Assembly (NCBI GenBank): GCA_012274445.1
Contig: JAAROD010000081.1
Location: 806,001-870,000 of the forward strand
From: Sclerotiophoma versabilis
Taxonomy: Eukaryota; Ascomycota; Dothideomycetes; Pleosporales; Didymellaceae
Direction: 5' to 3'
Length of the DNA: 64,000 bases
This document shows positions 11,055 to 21,805 of this stretch, piece after piece. Every line of letters starts with the position of its first letter. Positions within the stretch are counted from its first letter, which is position 1. The notes under the pieces are model-generated. The model saw only the letters and a program-made list of their open reading frames with translations, was not told the origin of the DNA and did not search any database. Position numbers and translations under genes: made by a program.

Positions 11055-14000
11055 GATGATTTTCCAACCGAACGACAACTCAGCAGCAACCGGCCGCTAC
11101 CTCGAGAACATGGACAGCAGCGACTCGCATGGAGCTCATTGAGGCCCCAAGGCTACCGCGCAACAAGCCTGTCTGACCGTGAACGCCCTTGGAAGGTTAA
11201 AAGCACGATCAGTCAAGAACACTTAATAGGCGATACCAACTACAAACGTACACGTATCGAGCAAGGTACAACAGTCAGGACACACACCTTGAAGCTCATC
11301 TCAACCCCTGGAGCCCGTCGCCATCCCTCTGATACGGTATACCCTACCTCTAGATCATCAACAGCATTTCTAGCCAGTACTAGAGTACTCCACTCCAACT
11401 GCCGTACAACGCACGCTCTCGGCAACGAACGGTCATGCTCATCGTAGACGACGCACGATCACGATGCCATAACGGATATCATTTGCATTATTATGAGTAC
11501 GGCATGAGGTATTGCGATCAGCGTTGGTCTGGTCGCTCACCACACCTTCTTTCGCTATGCGCGAACCATTTTTCGGTGTTTCAGTGCATGTTTACATTTG
11601 TTTACATTGCATGGAATTGCGGGGGTATATCGATAGGCTTGGGGTTTCTGCATCGTTGGCGCTTCGTTTACCCATCTTTCTCTTCGCTCACAGATTGATT
11701 TTGTCGTTTCACTACATAGTTAACCCCCATCCGTTCCGTTGGCGGTACAGTCGGAATACCCGGTTTTGCACAAGATTCCCCCATTTCCAATTATCTCGTA
11801 CGGTTCATGCAGTGGCGTTTATGTTTGCTTGCATGTAGGCTGGATGTTGGTAGGACACATAGGAAATACGATACTCACGGTGATGAGAGATGCCGATGGT
11901 TGTGGATGACGATGCATGGGCATGGTGAAGTAGATTCCTGGGATAGCATAGGAGGATTCCTGGCCTTTCCCGTAATATTAATACCAATTGTTTCGCTTCC
12001 AAACTTATGTCTCTGTGTGTCGTGTTTCGTGTGCATGATCAACTCATGGTTGATCTCAACCTACTCCTGCGCATCATCGTACTGTGCTACAAGGCCTCAA
12101 CCTCAGCCTCAAGTCAGCACGAAAAGCTTCCCACCCAGCTCTACGGTCCCGGTACAGTAATACTGCAGGGTGACAAGCGCACAAACTCAAAGCAGGGCGA
12201 CACGCAGTGCATTCCTTGGTGAATGGCCCTTGCCTTACTTCCTCGTGCTCGGCCCAGATCTTCTTACATCATCATCGTCGTCGTGGTACTGAGTGGAGTC
12301 CAACCCAAGAAACTCGACTAGTTCAACTTTAGCCGCGGCGCTGGAATGTGCGGAAAGCTACTCGCTTTGGTCTATAGCACGCACTATCAGCCTTTCCGCA
12401 GAAGAGAAGTGGAGCAAGGACGACTAGCCATGGCCAGATTGTGGCTGTCTTTTGTAAGCCATTCATTATTCAGGAATCAAGGAGGAAGGCGCGGAGACTC
12501 TGCATCTACGGTACAGGATGCGCAAGGATAACCGCAGCGCGCTCGAATCGGCAGGTTCGGCAGCCCAGATCTCGCAAAAGGAACAGAGTTTCGAGATTGC
12601 TGGAGCGCCATCGGATACCTCACGTACCATCGGTAGCAGCCGCGCCAATCAGCACAGTTGGTTGCTTATGGGGTCTGGAAGACGGCACCCGCGCTCGTGT
12701 GCTCGACCGGACGGCCTTGTATGATGCATGCATGCATAAACGGCTCGGACACGGCTTCCTGTTGCGCTCTGTCTTGATGTCAAGAGCCTGATCATGCAAG
12801 GCAAAGTAAGACGGATAGGGAGGGAATTCGCAAAAGGCTGAGAGCGAATCAGGAACGACTTGGGTTTCAAGTATATCCGTGGCGCGCAGTCGATGATTCT
12901 ACGTTTCTCGGCGTTGAGAGCCGACTATTGAGAGCGAGAGCGCATGCCAGCGCGGTACCTCGTATGGATGCTTGCGGAGCTGCAAAAAGTATGTATATAT
13001 ATTAGGAAGATGGTGAATATAGTGTTCGACACTTAGGTTTTGGTTTTTGGGCTACGTGAAAGCGTGTTGTGTGCTGGAGTAAGCAGGAACGGTGCCGGCG
13101 CCTCGAGCCGTACCACGTCCTGTACCAACATACCAGTCCGTGAAAATACAGCTGACATGACGCTACTAGACAGAACGTTACTAGATGGAGGCAGCAATTT
13201 TTACCCTGTTAAACTATTGACGCTCTTGTTCTACGTCAAACGTGATTCGCTGAGGAGAAGATCACCGGACAGTAAACTCTCCCATAGTGACGCGTCGAAT
13301 ACCGGCACGAGAGAGCGTGACTGCGCGTGCCCTTTCGAGCCTTGTCCCTGTCCCTGTCCCCTTCCTACAAATTTTGTTGCTGCCGATAAGAGCGCCGAAC
13401 CTGAGACATTGCTTCCGTTTATCTTGCGTCTACTTTAGTAGTGTCAAAGTCTGGCCGGTGTAGCTTGTGACTACTGTAAAGATCCAGGCTCAATTAGAAG
13501 CGCCACACATACTACTGTAGGATAGTGCGACAAGGTTGCAAAAGACCCGAAGGCTCTTTCAAAATCGCGAGATCGTGATTGTAGCGTGCCAGCGGAGTCA
13601 TGAGGTTGGGTGCAGCCTGGAGGCATTCAGACTAATGGCAATACGGAGGTAGGAACTGAGCTTGCTTTGCTCCACGTCAAGCCTGCACCGGATGGTTCCT
13701 GCCATCATCAAGGTTTTCATGGTTCATACTTGAGGAAGCCGGAGCGAGCAATAGGTTTCGGCCGTGAACTTACACCGACGAAGCACAAGTGCCTGCATTG
13801 CCTACCGATCATCATGTATCTGCTGCTCAGTGCTTGGCGTTGGTTAGCAAGGTCGACACACGAGCTCTAGATGATTAAAACGTGGGCCGTCCTCTGCAGT
13901 ACCGCGCCTTGCATCAATTGAGTGCAGCGAACAGTTCGGGCCTTCATATCTTAGTTCTGTGTTGGGTAGCCACGAAGCGCTGACGGCAGATATCTTGTGA

Positions 14001-14087
14001 ACCAAGATATCACTTCCTCTGGTTTCACTACGTCCAGACATCTCGCGGGAGCGATGTGTTGACATTGCTCGGTATAAAAGGCAGCGT
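11055..14087. other. 3-kb interval with no supported gene
   Basis: It begins with the probable RSC7 3' UTR. Open frames up to about 130 codons occur (for example 13040-13438) but have no domain, are simple-sequence (a TGTCCC run near 13340-13370) and lack splice-consistent partners. The last 240 bases are probably the 3' UTR of the JmjC-like gene. Confidence 0.4.
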
Positions 14088-14989
14088 TCATCGGAACCAC
14101 CAGTTGACCTGCATACTGTCAGCTTGAGTCCTCTGACACGTGCGTGTCCACTCACTGAAGCGTTCGCGCCTGTGCCAATGCCTCGTACAGCATGCCACCA
14201 GCCTAGTGGAATGTATAGTCCGTCTCCAGCTGACAGCTGTGCTTCAACACCTTCTGCAGCTTCATCTTGCCCGTCCCAAACAGCCTCCTCGAGTGCCCGC
14301 ATCTCAGCCCCAACCATCATCTCTTCACCCCTTATGCTGGCTCTGCTACTCCCACCAGCCTTCAGTCGTGCCCGCTCATACACTCCACGCCCAACATCCG
14401 GCCTTATCAATCTGACAACCTTCTGCCCAGCTAATTGCACAAACAGATTTGGATTCGGGTCGCGATGCAAGGGCGTGCGTGTAGGTGATCTGCCCATCCA
14501 AAGACTTGAAGCATATATATCGCCACGGCCAATTTTGGTCAGGATCGCAGGGGTGGGCACATCGGCTTGAAGAGGAGCTGGTAGGTCGGCGAGAGTGTGT
14601 TGCGCAAGGTATATGCGGATGTCTGGTGTGGAAGGGCCGGTCATGTGAGTAAGAAGGAGCGAAAGGGGAGCTTCGAACCGTTCGAACGTTGCGGGTTCAT
14701 CTGGATTTAAGCGTGTGAGCTCAAGGGGAACGCTGGATGCACCGTGTTGCTCTAGGTAGGAGACAGCGAGGTCATGTGAGCCTTCGTTAGTCCTGGAAGG
14801 TGTGAACCACGTCGCTATGGCCGGCAGACTACTGAAGCTCTTTCTAAATATTGCAGGCTTGTTTGCATTGAAGCCATTGATGTCATTCTTGTCTGTTCCT
14901 TCGAGGCATTGTGCTTGGACGAAGCGCGCGTGTGACGAGTAGCAGCGTACACGAAGTACTCTGAGCCGCGAGCGGAGTGTCCTCGACAT
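14088..14989 (-). CDS. JmjC/cupin-fold Fe(II)/2-oxoglutarate oxygenase-like protein, likely mitochondrial
   Basis: Exon 1 is 14156-14989 and exon 2 is 14088-14108. The 47-nt intron (14109-14155, GTGAGT...ATGCAG) restores the family ending ASVNWWFR-stop, which the unspliced frame loses. The 284-residue product opens with MSRTLRSRLRVLRVRCYSS, an Arg/Ser-rich segment without acidic residues that resembles a mitochondrial presequence. The cupin core shows the metal triad: H175 and D177 in TPLHRDPNPNLFVQLAG and H266 in YIPLGWWHAVRG, separated by a 90-residue span with a variable loop. This is the JmjC-hydroxylase layout (HIF1AN/JMJD-type). The substrate is unknown. It is head-to-head with prefoldin 5 across 164 bp. 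Confidence 0.8.
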
Positions 14990-15153
14990 GAGACAGCGTT
15001 GTGAGGTGTGACGAACTTAACATTTCGAGAAGCTCGAACGAAGCGCGTCGGCACGTGTAGGCGTTCCCCACATTCAGCGCTGCAGCCCCGCCAAAAGGTG
15101 TCGTACCAAACACCACGTCAATTGACAGCCTCTAAAGCTCTGCACAACACCAA
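14990..15153. promoter_or_regulatory. 164-bp divergent promoter, JmjC-like (-) / prefoldin 5 (+)
   Basis: Only 164 bp separate the two start codons on opposite strands, so core promoter elements must be shared or interleaved. I saw no TATA box. Confidence 0.5.
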
Positions 15154-15685
15154 ATGGCCTCAAACCAGGGACAGCCAGGCTCTGGCCAGAGTATGTATGG
15201 CCAATCTACTGCAGGATCGCCTCTAACACATTGCAGTCGACGTAACACAGCTCCCTGTTCCGCAACTCCAGGAACTAAAAACCCAACTCGACCGCGAACT
15301 CGAGCACCTGACCACCTCCTTTCAATCGCTGCGTACCGCACAAGCAAAATTCCGCGACTGTCTGACATCCATCGCAACCGGCCTTTCTACTTCCACCGCC
15401 GAGAAGACTCTTCTCGTACCGCTCACAAGCTCACTATACGTGCCGGGAAAGTTGGCGGATCATGAACATGTGCTGGTAGACGTTGGCACAGGCTTCTTCG
15501 TTGAGAAGGATATTCCCAGCGCCAAAGATTTCTATGAGAGGAAAGTCAAGGACCTTCAGGACAGCTTGAGGGATCTGGAGGGAGTAGTCAATTCGAAGGC
15601 ACAAAATGTCAGAGTGGTTGAGGAAGTCATAAGACTGAAGGTCATGAACGCGCAGGAGCAGGAGAACAAGAGCAAGAGTGGATAA
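15154..15685 (+). CDS. GIM5: Prefoldin subunit 5 (Gim5-like), alpha-class
   Basis: This is a subunit of the hexameric prefoldin/GimC chaperone that hands nascent actin and tubulin to the chaperonin CCT. Exon 1 is 15154-15190 (12 codons plus one base), the intron is 15191-15236 (46 nt, GTATGT...CTAACACATTGCAG), and exon 2 is 15237-15685. The 161-residue product reads MASNQGQPGSGQSIDVTQLP, then a coiled coil (PVPQLQELKTQLDRELEHL). The conserved beta-hairpin segment follows (LLVPLTSSLYVPGKL, then VLVDVGTGFFVEKD), and a second coiled coil closes with KAKDF-type heptads. This is the alpha-prefoldin plan at normal length. Its tubulin-folding role complements the TBCE gene elsewhere in the window. 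Confidence 0.92.
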
Positions 15686-15857
15686 AAGTATTGGAGAAAG
15701 AAGAAAACATCATTAGGACCGTGCAGTAGAGACAGCACATGTCACGCATCGGCCGCTAGTCCAACAAGACATGACATAACAAGACAGACAATCAAGACCC
15801 TGTGATACGACTGTTTCGGACTATATGCTAATTACTCTATATTCTCTTGATTTTGGT

Positions 15858-18800
15858 CTAGATCGGCTCATCCCTCGGCTCAATCATTACTTCATTAACA
15901 GCAACGTGCTCTGGCTGCTTCAGCGCATACACGATACTGCCAGCCACATCCTCCGGATCCAGCACCTTCGCGCCACTCGGCTCACCATACTTCTTCAACG
16001 CCTCCTTGTCTGTACTCATACCCAACAGATCTGTTGCGACGTTACCCGGCTGCACACTCGTAACTCTCAAACCAGTGCCGGCAGTCTCGACGCGCAGAGC
16101 CTGCAGCGTCGCCTCTACGAAGAACTTGGAAGCCGAGTATACGCCTAGGCCAGGGAAAACCTTCCGGCCAGCGTCCGAGGAGATGGCTACAAAGTGACCC
16201 TTTCCGCGCTTGAGCATCGAGGGCACTACAGCGGCGATGGTGTTGCATATACCCTTGCAGTTGACATCAACAGTTTGGTTCCACTGGTCTGTCAATGCGT
16301 TGGCCATCATGGTGAAATACATGACACCCGAAACATTAACGAAGATGTCGACAGGGCCGAGCTGCTTCTCTGCGGCGGCCACGAGGGCTTCGACTTGAGC
16401 TTTGTCCGTGACGTCGGTCTTTTGGGTAATGATTTTGCCCTCGCGGATAGTGAGACGCTTCTTGAGACTCTCCAGTGCCTCGATGCGGCGGGCAGCGAGA
16501 GCGACGTGGCAGCCCTCTCTTGTAAGTGCTGCGGCAGTAGCTGCACCGATGCCTGAAGAGGCGCCCATGACAATCGCAACCTTGCCGTAGAGGGGTCCTC
16601 GACGTGGGAGTGTCCTGGCTGATCCACCTACAGCGTTCTGGCTCTGGGGCGGCTGCGCTAGCCAACCACGTGCGTACCAGTGTCGTGTGTAAGTCTCGAG
16701 AAGTGCCTCATCGACCTTCGGACGCTCAACCGACGAACGAAGTGGTCGTGTCTTTGCGTTATCGAGCACAACGACATCCCTCAGGAATTCTATGCTGGGC
16801 ATACCGCTGCGGAGGATGTCGATGGTGAAAGCGCCGACACCACCCTTAGCAGATCCACGCTTCTCGTCCCATAAGGCGACCCACTTCTGGAATTCCAAGG
16901 GTTTGGTGGGGTAGCCGAGCTTCTCAACATCTTCGAAGACTTTGCTAATATCGACTGGGTCTGGGTCGCCGATATGGAAAATGGCTTGGTCAGTATCAAC
17001 CTGGTCGCTAAGATGCAGGATAGCCTTGCTAACGAAGTCGACTGGTGTCATCTCAGCGCGCCAGCCCTTGACATCTGGGTAGTGACCGATTCTGATTGAC
17101 TCGACAATCAATGCAGTCAGCAAATCCCAGGCGTTGGCTGCACCGGTCTCGCTGTGTCCGCTGATAGTTCCGAGACGGTGGATCTTTAGTGGCAGGCCAC
17201 GCTTCTGTGCTTCAAGAGCGAGCTGTTCAGCAACCCACTTGGTCTGTCCGTAACCGTCAGCAAGCTTAGTGGGCACGTCTTCCACACCCAGCATGCTATC
17301 CTCGGACCATCCCTCGCGACCTTTCGCGGGAGGAAGCACACCGTTTGTGGATATGTATTGAACTGTGACCCCACCGGCACTGGCAAGGCGAAGAATCTCT
17401 CTTGTGCCGCCGACGTTAGGCTTCTGCAGCGCGGCGTACGGATATACCAAGTTGACAGTAGCGGCAGCGTGAATGATGACATCAAGCCGATCAGCGAGCT
17501 TCTGGAAGGTGTCTGGGGGCAGACCGAACCGCTTCCTAGATAAGTTACCCGGCATGATCTCGACACGCTCCATGATGGAGTCACTCCATAAGCCAAAATC
17601 AAGGAGATTGCTTCGGATCCTTGCTATGGCAGCCGGAACATCGTCCTGAGAGGCGTCGGCAAATCGTACCATACAGATGATGGTAGCAGATGTGTGCTCA
17701 AGGAGATCTCTGAGAAGAAAGGCGCCCAAGAAACCAGTAACACCAGTGAGAAGCACTGTCTTCGCATCCTTCAGTGCGACAAATTTGGCTTCCTTAGGCT
17801 GAATATCCTTATCCAAGACAGAATCGGCCTTTAGGACGGCAGGCAGGTTCTCCTGAATCTCAGCAGTGTTGCCATCTCGAATTTTGCGGACGGTATCAAG
17901 GTGGCCGTTGAGGGTCGCTGGTGTTGCAAGACGCGCAACTGGAACTCGAAAACCGAAAGTATTCGACAGACGTGCTGCAAGATCAGCAAGTAAAAGTGAG
18001 TGACCTCCGAGATCGAAAAAGTTGTACTCTGGCGTAATCGAGCTGGCATCAATATTGAGAATGGAAGCCCAGATCGTTGTGATCTGCTCAATAGTAATGG
18101 GACTTTGCTCGTACTTGCGAGCACTCCCGGTCGGCGAACTCGATCTTGGTGGAGGTAGAGCCTTGACGTTCACCTTACCAGAAACATCGTTGGTGGGCAA
18201 CGTCTCGAGCTCGACCCAAAGAGCGGGTAACATATAGTGAGCGAGGTATGCTTGCAGCATGCGGCGTGCGGTTGAACTGCGTCCTGCCTTGTCAATCTCG
18301 ACAACGGGCCGCTCTTCAGAGGAGTCTTTGTCACGGACGATGTACGCAACGAGTTGCCTATCGATGCCGTCACCGTGAGCAATGACAGCGCAATGGCTGA
18401 CAGCCAGGTGATTGCGGATCTCGCTTTCAACCTTGCCAGGAACGACCGAGTAACCACGAATCTTGATCATCGCACCAACGCGCCCGGTGATCTCAAGTAG
18501 ACCGCTTGGCAGTAATCTGGCCTTGTCCCCCGTCCTGTACATTCGTGCGCCCTTCTGCGAGCTGAACGGGTTGGGCGTGAACGCCTTTGCCGTGACTTCC
18601 GGAAGATTAAGGTAGCCACGAGCGAGGAGGTGGCCACCGATGAATAGCTCACCGCTTTCCCCCTCGTCCACCTTTTGACCACTTTCGTTGAGGATGTAGA
18701 CATATTTTTTGTCAATGAGAGGTGGACCAACCGGACAGTACGCAGTATCCTTGTTGAGCTGCCCAAGCATCTCCTTGATGTCACCGCAAGCAATTTCGTG

Positions 18801-19712
18801 TGTTTCGCAGGCGCTGTAGACATTGAGAAGTCGCGTATTGGGCAAAGCCTTGATACCTCGTCTTGCCAAGTCGGTGGTGACTACCTCGCCGTTAAGCCAT
18901 ACGGTCTTTAGGTGGGGAAGGCGCGTCTCCAGCGCTTGGTGACGGGCAAGTACAGCGGCGAACAGCGTAGGTGTGAACAGTGTCTCCGTAACCTTCTTCG
19001 CACCAAGGAGATCAACAAGCATTCGGGGGTCATAGCTGGCCTCGTCAGGTACCGCAATGACCGTTGCTCCTCGTAATAGTGGTCGAATGATCTCCCATAC
19101 AAAGAACACGTTGCAGGCTACCCGGTCTCCAGGCTGGATGTCTGAGAAGCCAAATCTGAGGTTATATGATAGCACGGCCGCTTTGTGCGGGTTGGCGATT
19201 CCCTTTGGCTTGCCAGTAGTGCCGCTAGAGTAGGCAACGAAGCATAGCCGGTCCAAGTCCGTCTCTTCTGGTAGGGGCGGTAGTTCCGACTCGTCCACGT
19301 GGCCGTTTGATTTTGGGTCTTGCTCATCAAGTACCACCAGCGGGACTCCGGCCGAGATCTTTCCAACCTCAGCACTGATCGTGACCACAGCCGTAGGTCG
19401 CGCATCGTCGAGCACGTCTGCAAGTAGATCCGGTGGGTATGCTAGTTCGAGCACCAGGAAGGCTCCACCAGCTCTCAGCGCAGCCAAACACGCAATGACA
19501 TAGTCGGCGGAGCGCGGTAGTAGCACACCGACTAAGCTGTCACGACCCACACCATGACTGCGGAGCTGGAGAGCAAGCTCGGCGACCTTGTCGTGGAGTT
19601 GCTGGTATGTATATGTGTTCTTCTCGTCTTCTAACGCAATGGCACCAGGTGTGGCTTTGACCTGCTGCGTGAAGAGTGCTGATAGATCCTTAGTAGTGTC
19701 GATGATAGACAT
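15858..19712 (-). CDS. ATRR: NRPS-like A-T-R-SDR enzyme of the glycine betaine reductase (ATRR) type
   Basis: The 1284-residue single-exon protein has no condensation domain. Domains in order: adenylation (about 10-520) with A3 YSSGTTGKPKG (161-171), YSACETHE (299-306), YRTGD (392-396) and the A10 lysine in SGKVNV (511-516); thiolation (about 540-610) with FFDLGGHSLL, phosphopantetheine Ser572; thioester reductase R1 (about 648-985) with GVTGFLG (657-663) and YGQTK (821-825); and a second short-chain reductase R2 (about 1042-1284) with GASSGIG (1050-1056) and YSASK (1192-1196). This A-T-R1-R2 order matches the Aspergillus enzyme that activates glycine betaine and reduces it via betaine aldehyde to choline. 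The ATG at 19712 follows a C-rich leader; no upstream ATG is in frame. Neighbours are housekeeping genes. The substrate is inferred from architecture. Confidence 0.87.
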   Translation of the reverse strand: MSIIDTTKDLSALFTQQVKATPGAIALEDEKNTYTYQQLHDKVAELALQLRSHGVGRDSLVGVLLPRSADYVIACLAALRAGGAFLVLELAYPPDLLADVLDDARPTAVVTISAEVGKISAGVPLVVLDEQDPKSNGHVDESELPPLPEETDLDRLCFVAYSSGTTGKPKGIANPHKAAVLSYNLRFGFSDIQPGDRVACNVFFVWEIIRPLLRGATVIAVPDEASYDPRMLVDLLGAKKVTETLFTPTLFAAVLARHQALETRLPHLKTVWLNGEVVTTDLARRGIKALPNTRLLNVYSACETHEIACGDIKEMLGQLNKDTAYCPVGPPLIDKKYVYILNESGQKVDEGESGELFIGGHLLARGYLNLPEVTAKAFTPNPFSSQKGARMYRTGDKARLLPSGLLEITGRVGAMIKIRGYSVVPGKVESEIRNHLAVSHCAVIAHGDGIDRQLVAYIVRDKDSSEERPVVEIDKAGRSSTARRMLQAYLAHYMLPALWVELETLPTNDVSGKVNVKALPPPRSSSPTGSARKYEQSPITIEQITTIWASILNIDASSITPEYNFFDLGGHSLLLADLAARLSNTFGFRVPVARLATPATLNGHLDTVRKIRDGNTAEIQENLPAVLKADSVLDKDIQPKEAKFVALKDAKTVLLTGVTGFLGAFLLRDLLEHTSATIICMVRFADASQDDVPAAIARIRSNLLDFGLWSDSIMERVEIMPGNLSRKRFGLPPDTFQKLADRLDVIIHAAATVNLVYPYAALQKPNVGGTREILRLASAGGVTVQYISTNGVLPPAKGREGWSEDSMLGVEDVPTKLADGYGQTKWVAEQLALEAQKRGLPLKIHRLGTISGHSETGAANAWDLLTALIVESIRIGHYPDVKGWRAEMTPVDFVSKAILHLSDQVDTDQAIFHIGDPDPVDISKVFEDVEKLGYPTKPLEFQKWVALWDEKRGSAKGGVGAFTIDILRSGMPSIEFLRDVVVLDNAKTRPLRSSVERPKVDEALLETYTRHWYARGWLAQPPQSQNAVGGSARTLPRRGPLYGKVAIVMGASSGIGAATAAALTREGCHVALAARRIEALESLKKRLTIREGKIITQKTDVTDKAQVEALVAAAEKQLGPVDIFVNVSGVMYFTMMANALTDQWNQTVDVNCKGICNTIAAVVPSMLKRGKGHFVAISSDAGRKVFPGLGVYSASKFFVEATLQALRVETAGTGLRVTSVQPGNVATDLLGMSTDKEALKKYGEPSGAKVLDPEDVAGSIVYALKQPEHVAVNEVMIEPRDEPI

Positions 19713-20608
19713 CGTCTGTGTACTTTGTGTGGGGGAGGGGAAGAGCGTGGAGAAGGTTGCAATACTCAAGCAATTGACGTCTATTTATTCGGTTATATCC
19801 CGTACCTCTACCGGGGTTCGCCGCTAAGGAAAGTTGCATGTGCAGCAGGAATCCAGTGTTCGAGGGTTGTTGAGGGGCACAACCTTGACCTGTTAACTCT
19901 TAGTGCCCCTCGCTTGTCGCTGTCGTCATTTCCTAGCCCACTACCTAAAGCCCAACTTCCGTTCTCATTGATCAACTCCACACGTTTACGGCGGGCTAGA
20001 TCTGGAGACAGATAGTGTGTGGTTTGCCGCTGACAGCTTGGTACCCGGGGCGTCGCTGTTCACTAGCGCTGCCTGTCGGCCTGTCGGTAGCTGCGTCAAT
20101 CGAAGGCTCACTCAGGGTAGCCACCAAATTCAAGATGATCGTGTGTGGATGCAAGGAACGAATTGAGACTTTTGTTCCGTATTCCTGAAGGATTCACATA
20201 GCACGAGACCCACTTCTGCATTGGGAAGCGCGAGGCGGTGTATCCGCATAACTTAGCACGTGTTATCCGGAATACCTGGAAACTTCTCAGGTAACCATAA
20301 GTAAGGTTCTCAACTTGGGAATGTTTGACAAAGTATCCAGAGTGATTTGTCGAAGAAGAAAATGGCGCATTGGGTTGACAGCACTCGCTTCAGGAAGGGT
20401 TGATATGCTCGAGAATTTGAGATACACGTTGGGTTGATCTCTCGATTGGTCCGCAGGTAAACAGACGCGGAGGAACTTGAGAAGGGTGTATCCTATCACT
20501 TGAGTCTTCATAATCTGCTTGGCATCTTCCAGCAAGCGTATTGAAACCGGCAGTCGGATGTCGCTGCGCTTTTATTGCACATCTGGAACATCTCATTCCC
20601 AACGTTCC
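19713..20608. other. Intergenic: ATRR promoter and SEC13 3' flank
   Basis: It contains the pyrimidine-rich ATRR leader (CCCTCCCCC near 19733-19740 read on the plus strand as G-runs) and the SEC13 3' UTR. No gene or repeat was recognised. Confidence 0.45.
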
Positions 20609-21805
20609 CTACTCCTCGATTGTCTTGACACAGTCCCAGCCACCGCTCAGCCTCTCCTTCCACAGGCTGACTCGGTTGTCACCAGTGCTGACGGCGAGAA
20701 CATTGCCGCTGAGGCTCCAGCTTACGCGCCATGCGGCGGCATCGACGTTGAGCACGGTAGATTTCCAGTCGCCTAGGGGAAGTTAGTATAGAGCAGTTAC
20801 TGTAGCAGCTCCTGTACGTACGCAGGTCCGAGGATGTCCAGATCCGCACAGTCTTGTCTTGGGATGCAGAGGCAATGTACGACTTGGAGAGTACAGTCGG
20901 CGACCATGCAACATCGCGAACCCAGTCTGTGTGGCCGGTCAGAATCTGTGTGTTTTGCCAGCTTCCTGTCTCAGCACTGAACTCCCAGAGCTTGACTTGG
21001 CAATCGCTGCCGCCAGTGACGAATCGTCGCGCAGTGCCGGCCTGGTTTCCACTTGCACTGACAACCTGTCCAGGTGCAACAGCTGGTGCCCATGAAACAC
21101 TGTTCACGCCGGAGCCGCATGCCTGGAAGATCTGGTGTGTCCAGTTATTGTCCTTGAACTCGAGAACCGAGACGTTGCCGTCGGAGGAAGCACAAGCGAG
21201 GAGGCAGCCGGCCTCGTGAGGCGCCCAGGCGACGTGGTTGACAGATGCGGTGTGGAGCGCGACATCGTATATTTTCTGCCAGGCGCCGCCTTGTTCGCGC
21301 CAGATAAGGACCTTGCCGTCGTACGAGGAAGAGGCGAGAATATTGCCGTACTTTGGGTGCGCCCATGCTACACACCATACAGCGCCCTCGTGTCTGCAAG
21401 GCTGTCAACAACCATGTCGTGCCAAAGTTCCGTAGTGACGTACCCCTTCAATGTCTCCACCAGCCTGTGGGTTTCGCCCTCAACCTCGAAGATCTTGATC
21501 GTCTTGTCCGAAGAGCATGTCGCTAACCGCCTACCGTAGTAGTCCAAAACGGCGTCGTGCTGAGCCTCGTTAGCTTCTATCGACAGCAAGTCGACCCCGT
21601 TGGCGGCCATTGCGCGTTGTCTTGTTTGGTTGCGCAGGTTGGAAGGTAGCAGTCGTACGGGATCGAAGAAAGGTCGAGGCGAGAGCGTGACGTACAATCA
21701 TATCATCGTGGCCCGAATTCGCTATTACGTTCGCCTACATTGAAGTCAGCGGGTGAAGCTCGGGCAGGCGCGTTTGAACAGTGGGTGCGGGGAGGTACTT
21801 ACCAT
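20609..21805 (-). CDS. SEC13: SEC13 (COPII outer coat / nuclear pore WD40 protein), five exons with a 3-nt first coding exon
   Basis: Sec13 pairs with Sec31 in COPII vesicle coats at the ER and with the Nup84 complex at nuclear pores. Exons: 21803-21805 (ATG only), 21696-21734, 21444-21559, 20822-21393 and 20609-20772. Introns are 68, 136, 50 and 49 nt with consensus ends (GTAAGT...ATGTAG, GTACGT...GCTAAC..CTCAG). The spliced 297-residue product starts MANVIANSGHDDMIHDAVLD and continues YYGRRLATCSSDKTIKIFEV, LKGHEGAVWCVAWAHPKYGN, LACASSDGNVSVLEFKDNNW and GGSDCQVKLWEF. It ends in a last blade SGNVLAVSTGDNRVSLW before GGWDCVKTIEE. These are the six open-propeller blades of Sec13. All phases were checked and sum to 298 codons. 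Confidence 0.94.
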
